A stretch of 64,000 bases of DNA from Triops longicaudatus (Eukaryota > Arthropoda > Branchiopoda > Notostraca > Triopsidae): positions 248,001 to 312,000 of the forward strand of contig JAGQDJ010000048.1 of assembly GCA_022885665.1 (NCBI GenBank), written 5' to 3'. Shown here one piece after another: positions 25,101 through 39,900 of this stretch (positions are counted from its first letter, which is position 1; every line of letters starts with the position of its first letter). The notes beneath the pieces are model-generated. The model was given only the letters and a program-made list of their open reading frames with translations. It ran no database searches and was not told the DNA's origin. A program made the position numbers and the translations under genes.

Positions 25101-28100
25101 CTTACCATTCGAAACACTAATTCTATTATCACCAAAAATTTGCTAATTTACAAGCTATTATTTTCTTTATTTCACTTATATTTGCTTATATTTTATTCAG
25201 TTTTAAAGTACAGTATTTATTTCATTTGTAAACGTTTTCTAACAAAAAGACCTTGTGTGAGTCTCAAGAATGACTTCTGCAATTATAGCTAAGCAAATAC
25301 AGAAATACCCTAAATGCCGGAGAAATTTTCTAAATAAAACTACGGTGTTTCTGAGTTGCATCCGACGCTTTTCCGGATTTCGCATAAGAATATTTTTGAG
25401 AATTGCTTCTAATTTGTCCAAAACCACAATAAAAAATATATACAATAGAACACAAATATAATTTTAATTCTCAACAGCGTAGTTTTGTTTTTCCATTTTA
25501 GTTCAGAAGGTATATTTTATACAATTTGTTACCACTACATACATAGTACGAATGATATTCCTTTCTGGCACGAAAAACTTTTTTTTTTTTTTTTTTTTTT
25601 TTTTAGCTTAAAGGGAGGATAAGACTCCCACGCGACTTCACTGAATCGAGATTTGATGGCTGGTGATTTTTATTTCCCTTCGAGGGAGTTGACACACAAA
25701 CGAGCATTTCAATGACAAATCTCCATTTTCCGTGAGCATTACTTTTCCCTATGACTTCTACGAGGGCCTTGGTTTTATTTTAGGCTTGAACATAAATTAA
25801 ACTTGATTTTACACCCTTTTGACGCGAGTAAGAGGGAGGAGTTTCAAGTCCGTTTCTTCGCGGGGGTTTTCCTTTTACTAACCCTGAAAGAATTACGAGA
25901 AAAATAATGTAGTGTAATAGGAATACTTGCGTTAACGCTCTAAGTTGAAACATTTGCTTGTCGACAAAAAATAATGGCAGGGTGAAGGACAGGGTTGGAA
26001 GTTGCGCGAGTTGAGGTCTTAATTGTATCCAGACCACTGTTAACTAAGCAACTGGTGCATTGTTAAGGATTTAGTTCATGAAGATAAGACAGATCTTGCG
26101 TAAGAATCCGTAGAAATCTCCAATGAATGCGTACTCGATTGGGGTGCTAAGATGTGCGTTGACACCCGCATATTGACAACTCTATGCGTGACAGCTTGTC
26201 AATCTCTTTCTTACAAGTCCACACTACAGTAACGGTACTACACCACAACCACTTCCCCTGGTACACAAACGTTTTATAGCTTTTAGAATACTGCAAGTTA
26301 CGGCCGTACGGAGTGTGTGCATTGTCCGTAATTGTTCTGCTCTTTCGTGGTAACCTTTCGATCGTTTTTCTTCTCATGTGGTTCAGCCGTTATTCCCTGA
26401 ATACCAGCGTGTAAGAAAGGTTTTTATTGCTCCTTTGTTAGGGGAAGGGGATAATAATGGAATATAATTACAATTTCCAAGGTTTATGGTTACAAACCAC
26501 GAGTTCTCTCAAGTTCAAATTTCAGAGATTGACAAGAGATTATTTGCTGGTGCCTCCACAACTCAAAGCGTTTTGGAGTGTATAAAAGCTAACACGATGG
26601 GCTCTCGAGAAGTTAATGACGGTTACCAATAATCCCTTTAACTCATTCCAAGGAAAGGCGAAAATAGCTTAGTGAGCTTTTGGAGGGGGTTAAAGTCGGC
26701 TAAGGAATCACATACTGCGTCTTTTCTGGTGTATTGGGAACCACAATAATGAAAGGGTGCAGTATGCGTGTGGTAGGTGGGGGATTTGTATCGACTTAAT
26801 TGACTTTAGAAGTAAAACGCGTTAAGGGGCGGCGAAAAGGCTTTAAGTGGATCGAAAGTTGAGGAACGTTGTTAGGGTTGACGTTTCGGGGTGGAAGGGA
26901 GCTCGTGGTCCGCTTCTTTGAAAGGATTTTAACAGGTTCAAGAGATTATTTTTCCTTTTTTTCCCATTTCTTCGTGTCTGGCTGGGCGTAACAATGGCGC
27001 ATGAGCAACGTTTATCATCCAGAAATGAGATCTGCTCAGGAGGGTCGCGCAAAAATCAATGAACCGTCCTTCTTTCTTGTGTCGGTTCTTTGATGAGCAA
27101 CTCGAGAAGAAAAGAAGGCGGCCGAGGTTGACTTTGGCGGGGGAGACGGGAAAACAAGTGGCTTGCCTGTGTCTTTGAGGGGGAAAAACTTGGCCAATCT
27201 ACAGACATATGTATTCTACAGGGAGGAAATATAGAACAAAAACTATACTTGTTCTCCGGGGTTTTCGATATTTTGTGTTCTCATTGAACCGCTACTACGT
27301 AACAAAGGACTCGAGGGCAATACAGAAAACATCTTCACGACTTCTTGTCACCTTACCCTTAACGAGGGGCTTATGTGTGCCCCAGACTCTCGACAAAAGG
27401 AGCGCAATCATGACTAAGCGACTCGTGTACTCTTGTAGCTAGTCCCATCCCTGGGTATTAAAACAGAAAAAAGGCTAACAGTAACGAAATGCTAAGTATT
27501 GGTAAGCACGAAACAGAAGCAGTCCTTTTGCACTCCATGTTGAATTACATTCTTGAGTGACTCTACAGAAAAAAAGGAACCGCCGTCAGCAACGACACTT
27601 GTTAGCCCAAGTCAAGTATTCATTGATCCGTTTCCGGGGTGCAAAAATTCAGCCGTGAAGTTGGTAGCTTTTTCCACTGGACCAGGTAATTTTTTACTTT
27701 TTCTTCTCTGACTGTGAACATGACCTACCTCGGCTCGTTTTAACCATCTCACGCAGTAGGGGTCTGTATCAGACAACAAAAGAAAAGCCCGTGTTTTGTT
27801 CGCCACTGACCAAAGGGCATCCGCTGCCTCCAGGTTAGTGGAGGTAGAAGAAAAGGCAATACAATCGAGATGACCTCAACCTCAGCACTATTCTTAAAAG
27901 GGAGGCAGGACCAACTACCCTAGATTTTCAGGGGAGAAAAGCTATTGTTGTTAGGTTGACGGTTTGATACCAAAAGTCGCATAGTGCTAATAGTCAATGG
28001 GGCAGCAGAAGTCGCTGAAAAGTTTGGGTTTCCGTCCAAAAGGAAGGTTTCTGGGTGCACCATGTGTTCATCAGAGAGGTTTGGGGTATAAGGGTCGGTA

Positions 28101-30936
28101 AGGCGAGAAGAGCAAGGAAGCGAGGGTGAACGAAGATCGAAATGAGTCCGCCTAAGCCCTTGGTGCTGATTAAGCACACAAAAGCTAAACAGGCCCAGAC
28201 TTGTTCACGTGACACCATCAACTATCCCTGCGGCATATCTTCCAATTCCAATTTCCCCAATATAAGCTGTTTCCATGGTTTCGTAGCAATTAGAATTTCT
28301 GGATAGCCAAATGTCATTCGGAAATTTTTTTAAGCAATATCTGGGAAACGACACATCCAAGTAAGTATGTGCATAGCAAATACAATACTGTATCAATTTA
28401 TAGAGATGGAGAAGTTTTGCTTTAAATAGCAATACAGTAGAGATAAATATTTACAATAACAAGCGTTCAGAATTAACTAGTACTTAAACATTAATAGTAC
28501 AAATTGGACATACAATTTTAGTTATAATTTTATAGCCTAAAATTAAACATTAGAGTTATTACATATAAGGCAGTATGAAATAGACCATTAACTTGAATAT
28601 TCTTAGAATGAGAAAGTAGCACCAAAAGTGTGCAGTGATGTATTTACGAGATAAATGAACCAGTAAAGCAACTTAATTTTCTTTTTTAAGTTCACTGTTT
28701 GTTACAGGAACTTGTGTCACAGGGATAATACATTTTCGCTATGGAGTGGTTAAGGCTTTTATAACAGTACCTTAATTCCTTTGAAATCTAGGCACAATAT
28801 GACAACTACTGTTAATAACATTCAGTGACAAACCCTTAAAAACGAAGCTTTATCGCCCTGGAACAAAGTGGGTCATTCCTGACGGTTAATTTTGATTGAA
28901 ACTGCCCTAAAGTGACGTTAAGCACTTTCAAAAATTAAGTCTCATTTATTATTTATCGACTTCGGAGCAAACCTGAGTCATCGGGGAGGCTTCGGATAAT
29001 CGAGCCTTCGTGTTGTACATGTTCGAACTATCGAGGTTTTCCTGTAGCGTAAAACAGATTGAAACCTGAGTAGTGCGCTCTCTATGGGAAATAGCTCCAG
29101 GGCGCGAAGCTTGTTGGCTTAACGCGGTCCTTCTGGCCCGCCTTCGGCCTGGTGTTTCCACTCTTGGTCGCATCCAGGCAGGGCCCTTCCCTGGCTTGAA
29201 CTCACGGACCGACCGAAGGGCTAGTGCGGGGACTTTGCCTCAAACTAGCTTAGTAATACAAAAGCACGGGTAGTGGGAAGTTCGTGAGACGCATCTGCTG
29301 TTAGCGAAGTGTTCCTTACAACACAAAGGCTGGGAATTCTTTCGTTTTCAGTGACCACTACAATCTTACCATGAACCTATTGGATATTACGTGTTTCTCA
29401 TCCTAGTGCTGCGTGGCCAATCTAGTGTAAGTTTGCCTAACATTGACTTGGTAACCCGTCTTACGGAGGTGCATGAATATAGTGTTTTCTTATTGTTTTG
29501 TCCATTAAGGCGAGGTTACACTTGTTCACACTCGTTCGTTCACACTTCGGAATAATCATTTAATTTTCGGATTGAACTGTTTCCTGTTACAGTAATACTT
29601 TGCGTCGCCGGATTAAAATTTAATAAGCGAGCCTACAGGAAATATTCAATTAGTGAAGCTAGTGAAGAGTATCGTTACGCAGGATACAGTGAAACTAGTT
29701 CAACAAAAGGGGAAATAATGAAAAATGAGTATCCATCACAAATTACATCTTAGGGCTATTTAGGCGTAATGACCATGGCATACTGGCTGGTGAAGTTGGG
29801 TATCTTGCCTTTAAAAGCATTTCGAGTAAAAAAAAAGTTGCATTAGCACAGACAGGCTAAGTTGACAGCAAGAAAAAATGTACGTATTGACTAATTTATG
29901 GTATGACTTGAACACGCTTGCAAGCTACTTTAGGGGGTCCATTTCCTGTGTTGAAAGGAGTCTCGCGAAGTTACACTTTCAAGTTCAACCCACGGATATG
30001 GTATAACATAGCGTCCGTGTTTTATGTTTTATGCTCTATTCCTGATGTGGCGTGCATAATACTCAAATTTCGCGAAACGAAAAGCTCCACCTTGGCAGGC
30101 AAGTTAAGACACGCCAAGTCTCTTGTTTTGGAGCTGTAGGCAAGAGGTTTCCATGAAGACCATCGAGTTTCTAACGAAAGGCCTCTCAAAGGACCCACTC
30201 GAGAATTTGGGGAATTCTATGTTAGGATCTTCCTTTCGTATTCACACGCCATCGGGTAATTTCAGGCAAAGGGGGGTTCTCTAAGCTCATCGTGTAAAAC
30301 TAGCAACGGTTTGGTGTCTGCATTACATTACACTACTGCGATCACGAGCATAACTAGGGCTTTTTTTTACGGGATTGAGGTGATCCGCATCGCTGATTTC
30401 CCCAAGGACCATAACACGGGACACAGGGATGTGGAGGGTGGGTTTTTGGGGTAAATGAACCTTTTCGCTTGCACCGTTTTTGTTTTTTTATGCCACATAC
30501 GCAAGTGGGTCTCTTCGTTTTCCACATTAGCATATCCTACGTTTAAAAGTCCTTTTTTTGCTTTCCTTTTGGCTTAAAAATGAGCATTTCCCTTTCGCTG
30601 CGTGTCATGTACTACTTAGAAAGCCTTTCGGGAGAAAGTTCAAGGGTATTTCAGTATCCATCTGTGGCTTTGTGATCTCCTTTCCATGTTTTTTATGTGT
30701 GCTTCCTCATTTTCTAAGTCGCTTTTCCACCCACAACTTTTCATACATGAGCTATGAACCGATCTCTTGTTACCAATGTTTGAAGGAGGTGAAAATTTTA
30801 ATGATCACAAGTTTTTACATAGAATTCTTTTGTCCCAATTTCTAGCTTACGGCCATGACGCAACGCTAAGACACAACTGGGAAATTTTCCAAGTGAACCA
30901 AGTCCACCAGCTTACAAAGTTTGGGTTTTGCTAAAT
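22150..30936. other. Long gene-poor stretch with a few weak exon candidates
   Basis: No gene can be called with confidence. AATAAA at 22408-22413 probably ends DCXR. Open stretches with plausible splice sites on the plus strand are 23282-23549 (about 89 codons), 26525-26624 and 27569-27685 (NSAVKLVAFSTGP). The last two and the proline-rich exon at 30.9 kb share phase 1 edges, so they might be upstream exons of that gene, but short islands with AG and GT flanks also arise by chance. A GC-richer patch at 29070-29250 has no recognisable content. Otherwise I see only AT-rich sequence and a poly-T run. Confidence 0.35.
25579..25604. repeat. Poly-T run of 26 bases
   Basis: Uninterrupted T tract, 25579-25604. 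No target-site duplication or retroelement body is visible next to it, so it may be a sl​ippage-expanded tract or an old retroposed poly(A) tail read on the opposite strand. Confidence 0.9.
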
Positions 30937-33900
30937 ATGGCGGTAAACCGACGCGTCGAGGATGCCCACCACCGTGCTGCCCAGCGAACTTCTTCCAATC
31001 CTTCGGGAATACCTCGGAACAGTGCCTCACTACCGAATGTCTTTCGTCCTCCCCAACTGCCGACGCCGCAGCATCCACGGCACCCTCGGCGACCCCATTC
31101 CACCTTTGAGCCCCATCAGCTGCCGCTTAACCCTAGCCTTCCTAAGGATCACCCAGTGGTACCGGCCCCGCATGCACCGCGAAATGGCAATAACGTCATA
31201 CGGAGTGCTGGAAACAGCTCACGAACTTTGGTGTCGACACAGTGTCAGACGGAAGAATCGGCCATGTTAACGTTGGCTAATAGTTCGGGCGGTCAACGCC
31301 ACTGTGATTCTGCTGTTGCGGTTAGTGCGAGTGTAAACAATGCAGCCGGGAACCCGGCCCTGACTTCCGTTACACCCTCGAGTCCTGTGGCCCCGACACT
31401 TTTAGACCACCATCCTGTACCGCGTCGACGACGCGAACGGAGGGAAAGGCGGCAACACCATCGCCGGTCCCAACCTCTCCCTCCGCAACCGTTGCAGCAA
31501 CACTTGCAGCAGCAGTTGCAAATGCAAGACCCGGCAGCAGTCCCAACGCCTACGGGGCACCCCGTCCTCATCCACCGCACGAGTTTACCGAGCCCGCCTG
31601 CTCAGACCGAGTTGCTTCTCTCGATGCTGAACCCCGCTCCCACGCCGAACATGAACCCGGCAGCCGGGGAAGCAGCACCCGGGCCCGCGGCCGCGCATTC
31701 CCCAGGCTCGGCCAGCAGTGGCAACGAGCGCTTGCCTGACATCCTCCACTCGCATATACCACCGGCTTACTCCACGTTGCCCCAAAACAGTGAACGGAGA
31801 ATGGGCCTTGGGCCGATTCCTTTACCCCCTCCTGCGTTTCCAGGATTACTTGCTCCTTTACCCTTACTGCCTACCCCGTCTAACCCTCTGGAAGTACCAC
31901 CGGGAACGACCACGCTCCCGGGAACCAGTCCGATGCCGGTCACAGCGGCGCCGCCGTCGCCGGGTTTCTACCCTTTCCCGCATGGAAGTCGAAGGTAAAT
32001 CGGCACATTTTATATTCGCGTATGATAATGAGCTAAAAGGGGCAAAAATCAGATTCACGAGAACACGATTAAAACGCGTGTTACCAAATTAGGTTCTGGG
32101 AAGCCCAAAAGCCTGGCTTTTCTTGTTCTTTCGCGAAAGAAAACCGGTTTTAAGAACGAAGGCAAAAACTGTCAGGGTAAAGAGCCCCCCCTTCGCTTCT
32201 CAAAACTTCTTCGCCTTGGAGAAGAATGGAAAGACTTTCACAGCGGGCATCCCTATACTGAGAAAAAGATTGTCGTGTATATACAAAAGGGTTGGCCTTT
32301 CCCCCGAAATTCAATTTTAAGGATGGATACACTTTGCCATCGAAGCTCATTCAACTCCTTCCAACCCCCCTCTTATCTCAGTTGCCCGTGCTTGTACCAG
32401 TATCGTCCTTTCCATGTGAGCTTTCGCTTAGGTCTGTCCCAGAACGCCGCACGGAATTACAAAGGATTTAAGCGAGCCCACAATCAAAATTTCCCCCGAT
32501 TTATTTTAAAGGAAACTATTCCGAAAGTTAAGTAGAAACACGCCGCTTTACCCCGAAAAGTCTATTAGCATTACAGGTACTGAAGTCAATAAAACGAGAG
32601 CGTTGGAGCGTTAAGCTCGTTGGCGGGAGTGTGACGTTAAATGACAGAACCGTCAATTCAAAATTTCATTTCGAGTGTTCCCCAAGTCCGAATTAGTCGG
32701 GCGCCGTCGTGTCACGCGTCACGTGTCTGGAAGTGGCGCAATGGTCGTGAGAAAACTTGCGAGGTCTGACGTTTGAGGCAACTAATGCCAATTTCCGTTG
32801 GTTGCTTTGGTGTTCAAGTTGATTGCACTCAGTGACAAATTCTATGTAGAAGCACAGCACTCATTTCTAAGTGCATGAGCGCCATATCCTTGTGCTCAAT
32901 AGACTTGTTTCCAAGATACGCTACTAAGTAGTACGTACAGTATAATCCATAGCCCAACCTCCGGCACTTGCCCTAAGATTGAATAGTAACTACTGAATTG
33001 TTTAATCTTGTCCTATTTAGTAAAAGTGTAAAAGCTTGCAAACTTTGAACTAATGTGTGCCTCTTAAGAAGCTTGTGACAAAACGGACATAGTTCCAGTA
33101 AGTAGATGTCACTAGTAAATTTGGAAACAAATATACTTGCATATTTGGACATAGATTGCAGCCACATTTGGTCCCTGATGAGCCATTGTTATTCATTCTT
33201 GTGTTGACTACTGTAAGGATGTGTTTCGCGCCATTATATGCTGCAAAGGGAAAAAAAATAGATGTAAATAAAAAATGTAACGTAGGACCAAATATTGCGA
33301 CATTCGATACGCAACGATAGCAGCTTATGTACAATCGGTCAACGAGAATCCACGTGGGCTTGATACTTGTTAGGAGCGTTCGATTAGTCGTTCGGTCCCC
33401 GCGGTTTACGAGGATCAGGAGAAAAAGGCTGGAGTAACGAACAGTGAACTTCCCGCTGAGCTTTTTAGCCAAGCTAATTGACGCTACTACTGGTACATGG
33501 GAACTGCATTGAAGGAAGTACACCGACGTGACTTGCCAGATGATCTGAAGCTTATTAATGTCAATAAGAGCCAAATGGCAGCTGGGAGTGCAGTCTGAAA
33601 GCGGCAAGATCCATCTAATGCTTTGCTCCTGCCGGGATTTTCATTTTTCCCATGTTACAGCAGCTGCTTGCCCAATGCTACTTTGGTTCAATAGCGTGGC
33701 ACTTCGTTCCAACACAACAAACTCAACAAAAGACGGGTTGCCCCGGAATGAAAATCCCCCGGACGTGATTACCATTGAGATTATGCATATTTCTCCGCAA
33801 CCCTCTTTTTGGTAAACTAGGCTTGCTGGCGCACCAAAGGGTGCAGCAGGCCCTCGTCTATTTTTTCATCCCCCTTTTTCATTTCGGTGTTCTCTTCCTA

Positions 33901-36900
33901 GCTTGCAAACTCGCACTGAAATACTCAGGCCTGCCAGCCTAAGCTCATTAGTTATCTGTCACGAACAGCCCCATGAAACATTAGATGGTTCTCCCTCCGA
34001 AGAAATATAACGAAGTGTTTGTCTCCCTTTACGCAAAGCAGCAAGTATGGGCAAAGATTGACGCAGAACTGTCGCTCCCCCCCCCCCAAAACGCTACTCA
34101 CAGTCCAGTCAAGTGGAAATCAAACCCAAGGACTATGTTTGCGCCACAATTTCTCCATTTGGCACGTTGATAGTCCAAACAATCTTGCTTTGCGAAAGGA
34201 AGAACACGAGTACGATTTACAGCCCATTGGCCGCAGGGAGATAGCTCTCCCAGACCCATAAAACCTTTAAAAAGCACTGTTTTATAACTTAGGGAAGTTG
34301 CCTATAGCTTTTCATCGCTTTCTACGTGAATCGATAAACTCAACGAGCTGCAACACTGATACGAACCGGAACCCTAGTTGCGTTAGGGAAAATACCTTTT
34401 TTTCGAGGAAACAACAAAAGGCTTTAAAAAGTATGCAATTTCTCTCCGGTTCCTGTGTCTTGTGCCAACATAACGAAAAGTGGGTTTGACCTCAATAACG
34501 CCCAATCTAAGATTCTTCTCCTCCTCCAACCTACTTTTCTCTCACTGCACGATCAGCGAACCTGAGTTAAAGAAAAAACATGCCTCGTTTAAAAGTACGG
34601 CACATTTCCACTATATAGTGCAAAAATGCTTTTTCACGGTTCCTTTATTGCACCACTGGCAGAGCAGGTGGCATTTAGAAACAGCATAAACATGGCTACA
34701 AGTGATGTACTCGGATATGAAACTGCGACGAGGGGGATATTTCGCCCTAAGTGCCTACTGAAAAAGAAACCTTGATACTGATTTCGCGTTAGATAACATC
34801 TGTTGATATCCGTAGTAGGTATAATGTAGTGTGTACGTTTTGAATACGACAAAACTCTCCCGGTTGGTATAAAATGAAATAAGGAGTAAAAGGGGCTCCC
34901 ATGAGTTTCCATTTGCAGTCCTCCCTCTTTTCCAAGGGGTGCGTAAAGCTTAAACGAGCGTCGGTATTGATCTTCTACTAAGAGTAGTTCTCGTGGATGT
35001 TCGTGTTACACTGTGGGGTGATGATTAACCTCGCCCAGCGAGCATACCAACACTCAAACTCTTTGTGCGTAGAAGCTTTTGTCTGTTCCACTTTGCTCAT
35101 TTACGCGTATGGAATCGAGCGACGACGTCGTAACAGGTTTCATTGGTCTCCCGAGAATTTTTATCGCCTTTTAAGATTTCAGTGCACATTGCACTAATTA
35201 ACCACAGAGCACAATGCAACAAAAGCCCAAAGGAATGACATTTTGTGTGCCGTGTACGTCTCTGAGTACAAAACCGAGATAAGGAAATGTGCGTCAATAG
35301 CGCGCACAAGTTAAACGAAAGTCTAAAATATTCCACAGGAGAAACGCTCGCTACTCAGTATTTAATGGCTCTGTGCTGTGAGAATATAACGAAACATACC
35401 TCGTGTTACTTCACCCCCGTGTTAATTACACTCGGCGTTGCCTTAATTGTTGCACGTATTCGCGTTAGATCGTAGCGTGAAGTAAACGCTGGGCTTCTTT
35501 ACACTTACTACTGCGAGCCGTGGAAACCCACCATATTAGGCGTAGGTTTTACTCTACGGTAAGAGTCACCCAGAGCAATCAGGGGTAAGATAGACTGACT
35601 AACTACTCAAGAAAGTGAGTTAAATGCACAATGTTACTTGGAAAGGGCTGAATTCACATTTCAGAGTAACTTAATAGGTTTTCACTTTAGGTCGACTTGC
35701 CTAGAGTGAACATGGGGTATTTCTCTAAAACCTCCGATGAGGCCTTCGTTTCACAAGCTTATTTTAGCGCGCAAAACCGGGCTAAAATAGTTATGAAGGC
35801 CCACAAAATATGTACAAACTCTTTATGGAAGAATAACATAGGAAGTTGTCAGACACTCCACATAAGTGACCGCATTTCAGACGAATATTAGGTATTACGA
35901 ACTTCAGCTATAAGTGAAAAGTTTCCTTTTCCTTTACGTGTTCATATAACGAGTTTTACTGTATAGCTATATGTGTAGAGCGACCTTGCATAAAGGTCAA
36001 ATTCTAAATACGCGTCACTTGCGCGATGAAGCCTCCGTAGACCTTCGCTTGTTGATTGACAGCACAATGTTATTCGGACTTTTGGCACGCACATGATGCG
36101 CTTTTAGAATACGAGCTCTCATATTTTATAGCCCGGGTGCTGCACTGCACACATAACGAAAGACACACATAAAATGGAGAAACGACCAGAAATGCTATCT
36201 TTATGGACATTCCCAAGGTTTCCATCGCATATCTCTCCAGCGTTTCCCCGTCTCCCCAAGCTGAACCCCTGGGAGAATTCTTCGTCTTTCACGTCTAAAA
36301 GGAATCAACGTGACAAGAAGGGACTCATCCTTTTCTGTGTTTGTATTGTTGCCGTAACTGTCGAGTTTCATCGCTGCAATCACGACACGTGGTCGGGTGA
36401 GGGATTGGGTCTAAATGCTTCAGGTGTAAAAGGTATTTTCCAAGAGGGGTAAAAACCTAAATTAAACCACGAAGAGGATCGAAATCCCGGAACTATTTTA
36501 TCTCCCATCACAACCCCAACTCTTACCTGGAAAGTCTTCAAGAATCCATCAAGACCCTTTTGTACAGTACTTGTATAAATGTCCCTAAACAGGGAGTAGG
36601 GAGGGGGTAAGTTGTGACCATTTCTTTTGTGTACCAAAACCCAACCCCCTCCTTGTTCGGGTAAGCTTCCCAAGAGATTCATATGTCTTTAAGAGGGGGG
36701 CTGAGGCATAAAAGCCACAAAAAGTAAAAGACTTGAGGATTTTTGGGAAAAAAAGACCAGACAGGAATACAGAGCTGTGGGGTCTTGACGGACCCCCATT
36801 TCTTTCACCCCACATGATCTCCAGTAACACATCCTCCTCCGAAACCTGTGTTAAAGCGATCAAGAACATAGTTACGAATTGGACATTGGGGTGTCGAGAG

Positions 36901-39900
36901 CTTATATAAGGCTTCTGTACACAATGCCTAGAGAAGGAAGTTATTTCAGGGGGACGAAATGAATAGGAAGTAAAGAATCTTCTCTTTTTGTGGTGCGTGA
37001 AAGGGAAGGTAGAATAATCATATAAAAATGCCTATGGCTAAGCTTGGCTTGTTTCACGATTGTTTCCTTACAACAATACCTTAAAAAGCGAAATGGAACT
37101 CGGAGTGATAAGGGGGGAGGGGAAGAAGCCTGCTTTTTAAAGAAAGGGCGTTGGCTTGGAAAAGAAGTCCGCTAGGAAGAGACAATATCCCAAAGGGGAA
37201 GTTAAGTCGGTCGGTATTCACGGAGGCATATGGCTTTTGTCAGATTTTCAAGTTTGGACGGCTGAGGAACGTGGAAGAGTGGTCTTGAAAAATTTCCGAG
37301 CCTCAGACCCGGTACGTGTTTATAAGCCAGCGTTTTCGAAGTGTCTTTTAAGGTTAAAGGCAGCTGAAAAGGCAAGCCAAGCAGAGCGATATTTCACGTG
37401 CTTAAATATACAAAAAGCAATACGTATGGGAATACCTGGTGCTGTTGGGTGTTGGGAAAGAAAGGAAAGGTTTATTAATGTTATGGAAATATAAACGTTC
37501 CATCTATTCTGGGTAAGAAACCGTTATTTGTGGGGCTTCAAGGTAACGCTATCAAGTCAAGAAAAATAATAAAGAAAAATTAAAAAAGAAAACAGCTGAA
37601 TATGCTCCTTCCTAAGTGAAGCAGGTCTGTCATTAAGTTTGTTTGGAGGGTCGAGTTTTTGTAGCACGATTCCTCTTCATCTCGGTACGCCCGTGGTGTG
37701 CAATTTCTGGATGATGGTAGGTGAAGAGGTGGCCCATGTGATCTAACGGTGCTTTATGCCTGTTTCCCATTGTCCTTATTTGGCTACACGTACACAGCTG
37801 GTATTATGGGTTTCCAAAGATAAAGAATAACAACGGGGTTCAAACCGAGCGACACAAAAGGTTCAATCTGGTGCAGTTAAGACGAACAAGCTGCTTGTGT
37901 TAAGAAATACGCGCATTGACAAGCCAGCGTCACGGAGGATGCAGTTCTAAGGTTACGCAGCGTACTGTTATTTGTCAGCGTTGTAAGAAAGGTTAACTGT
38001 TAATGGAGTGGAGAAAATGGACTCGTTTTGCTGGTTGGCAGGGAAATTTGATCTTTCAAAACCTATCAGGAGTTCTGTTCAAGCGTAACAAAAACGCTAT
38101 GAAGATCTTGGGAACTTGGGGAACTCGGGACTTGGCCTTTTACCTGCAAGATTCACTGGGTCGGTGACCAACTTTGCCTCTAGATAAATGGTGGCACAAT
38201 TGGACTCGCGAGGGAGCTTCCGAAACATTTCAGAATGATGACCACGGTAGACAAGGCCGTTTCTGCTCGAGTGATCTAAAACCTCGGTTAAAGGTTAGGC
38301 GAAGTAATCTGACGACCAAGTTTCGTCCGAACAAAGACGCAGGTCCGGACAGGTTTCTTTTAAGGAGAAGCCTTACAAAAAGGGCAACTTAGGAATGGCT
38401 TCGTTGAAAATGAGAACGTTGGGGCTTGAAGTTGCAAGCTTGACAGCTTTTTGACACTTCCTGTGGCGAAAAGAAAAGATAATAAACGGCGTTTAATAAA
38501 CAAACGCTTGCTTATTGACAAGGGTTGATTGTTTGCTTTTCTATTGGGGGATGGGGTGCAAGATGAGTGAATTGCTACATTAAGCGATCTGGTCAGTGTA
38601 TATTTGGAAAATAATATCGTCGTGTAAACGTCACGTTGTTTTGAGCTGTTTGAACAAGGCAATTACAAGCTTACAGGCAAAGAGATTAGCCTAACAAAAA
38701 GGGGGGAACTAATGGTATTTGCCAGCCTTCTGTTAGCATGCCATTTGCTGTGCTAGGATTTATGCATCGTTGTGTATGCAATTCCCTCTGCAACACGTCA
38801 GTAGGCTAGGCCGTTTTGTAATGAGTTCTGATAACGCTTGAGGCATGACGTATGGAATACGTAGATAAATACAGTTCTTGACATTAAGTATCTTGGGATA
38901 CTTTCCATCCGGAAGTTTTCCCTACTGGCCCATAGTTTTGCCTGCGTTCACACTTAGAACTGAAAGTTAGGGAAAATATTGGTTTATTTAATTGTCTGAG
39001 GCATTAAGTGCTACTAAACTAAATACCCTACCCAGTAGGCATAATATTCTTTATGTGCTGTAAAGTGTCAAAAATTAAGTATTTATGTTGGGTTAAGCTC
39101 AATCAACAGAACAGATTTTACCTTTAATTCAGTTCGGTTGAATTGGGCTTGGGCTACCATTTCTGTATTGGAATTAAATTGACTTAGGAACTCTTATTGG
39201 ACAAAATTGATTTAAAAATGAGTTCGCTAAAATATTTTTTTTTTTACTTGGGAAGTTTTAGCAAAGTGGGCGTTAAACGGGTTTCAAACGTCAATTAAAC
39301 GTCTTTCAAACATTGTATTAACATTTTGTAATAAGTATTCGTCTTATGGACGTCACTTTCGCATACTTGTGTTACGTTGGTATATGGGGAAATATAAAAA
39401 AGAACTCGTTTTTATCGACTATGTGCGAAAACTGACCGCTTTTAATTGAACAAAAATAAAGCACTGGAATTTTTTTTACTTGTTTTCACATTGACATCGA
39501 AACTCATACATACATGAATTGACTTCATGTAAGATTTTATTTTCCAATTATTTCCGTGCGACTTTCCTGGAAAATTTCACATGTAAAGTTTATGTGAATT
39601 TATTCGACTAGAAAAATTAGGTATGAATAATAAAAATAAAATTTAAATTCGGTTGACCTGCAAGTGACACTCGGCTGACTTGTATCCCTGGAAATGAATC
39701 ATTTGTCAGGTCTGGTTCAGACAGGTCACCTTGGGAAAAAGGAATACCAGAAGGGTTTTCAAGCCATCTGCGGGGGTAAAATGACCCAGGGGTAAATACG
39801 CCATTGACACTTCCGCATAACTCATAGCATTACACAGAGACAATTCACCTTATGAACTACTTGACCTGTCTCACTACATCATTTTACGGAATTTTGAAAC

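Noticed and set aside
29070..29250. GC-richer patch with GAGTTCAAGCC on the minus strand, possible tRNA or gene
   Set aside because: No cloverleaf, and the open frame has no family resemblance.
33050..33607. 185-codon minus-strand ORF inside the 8 kb intron
   Set aside because: Opens with TTG, has no early ATG, and is a mixed hydrophobic sequence without motifs; within chance for AT-rich DNA of this size.
37790..37860. tRNA-like sequence with GGTTCAAACC box B
   Set aside because: No convincing A box, anticodon arm or acceptor stem could be folded by eye.
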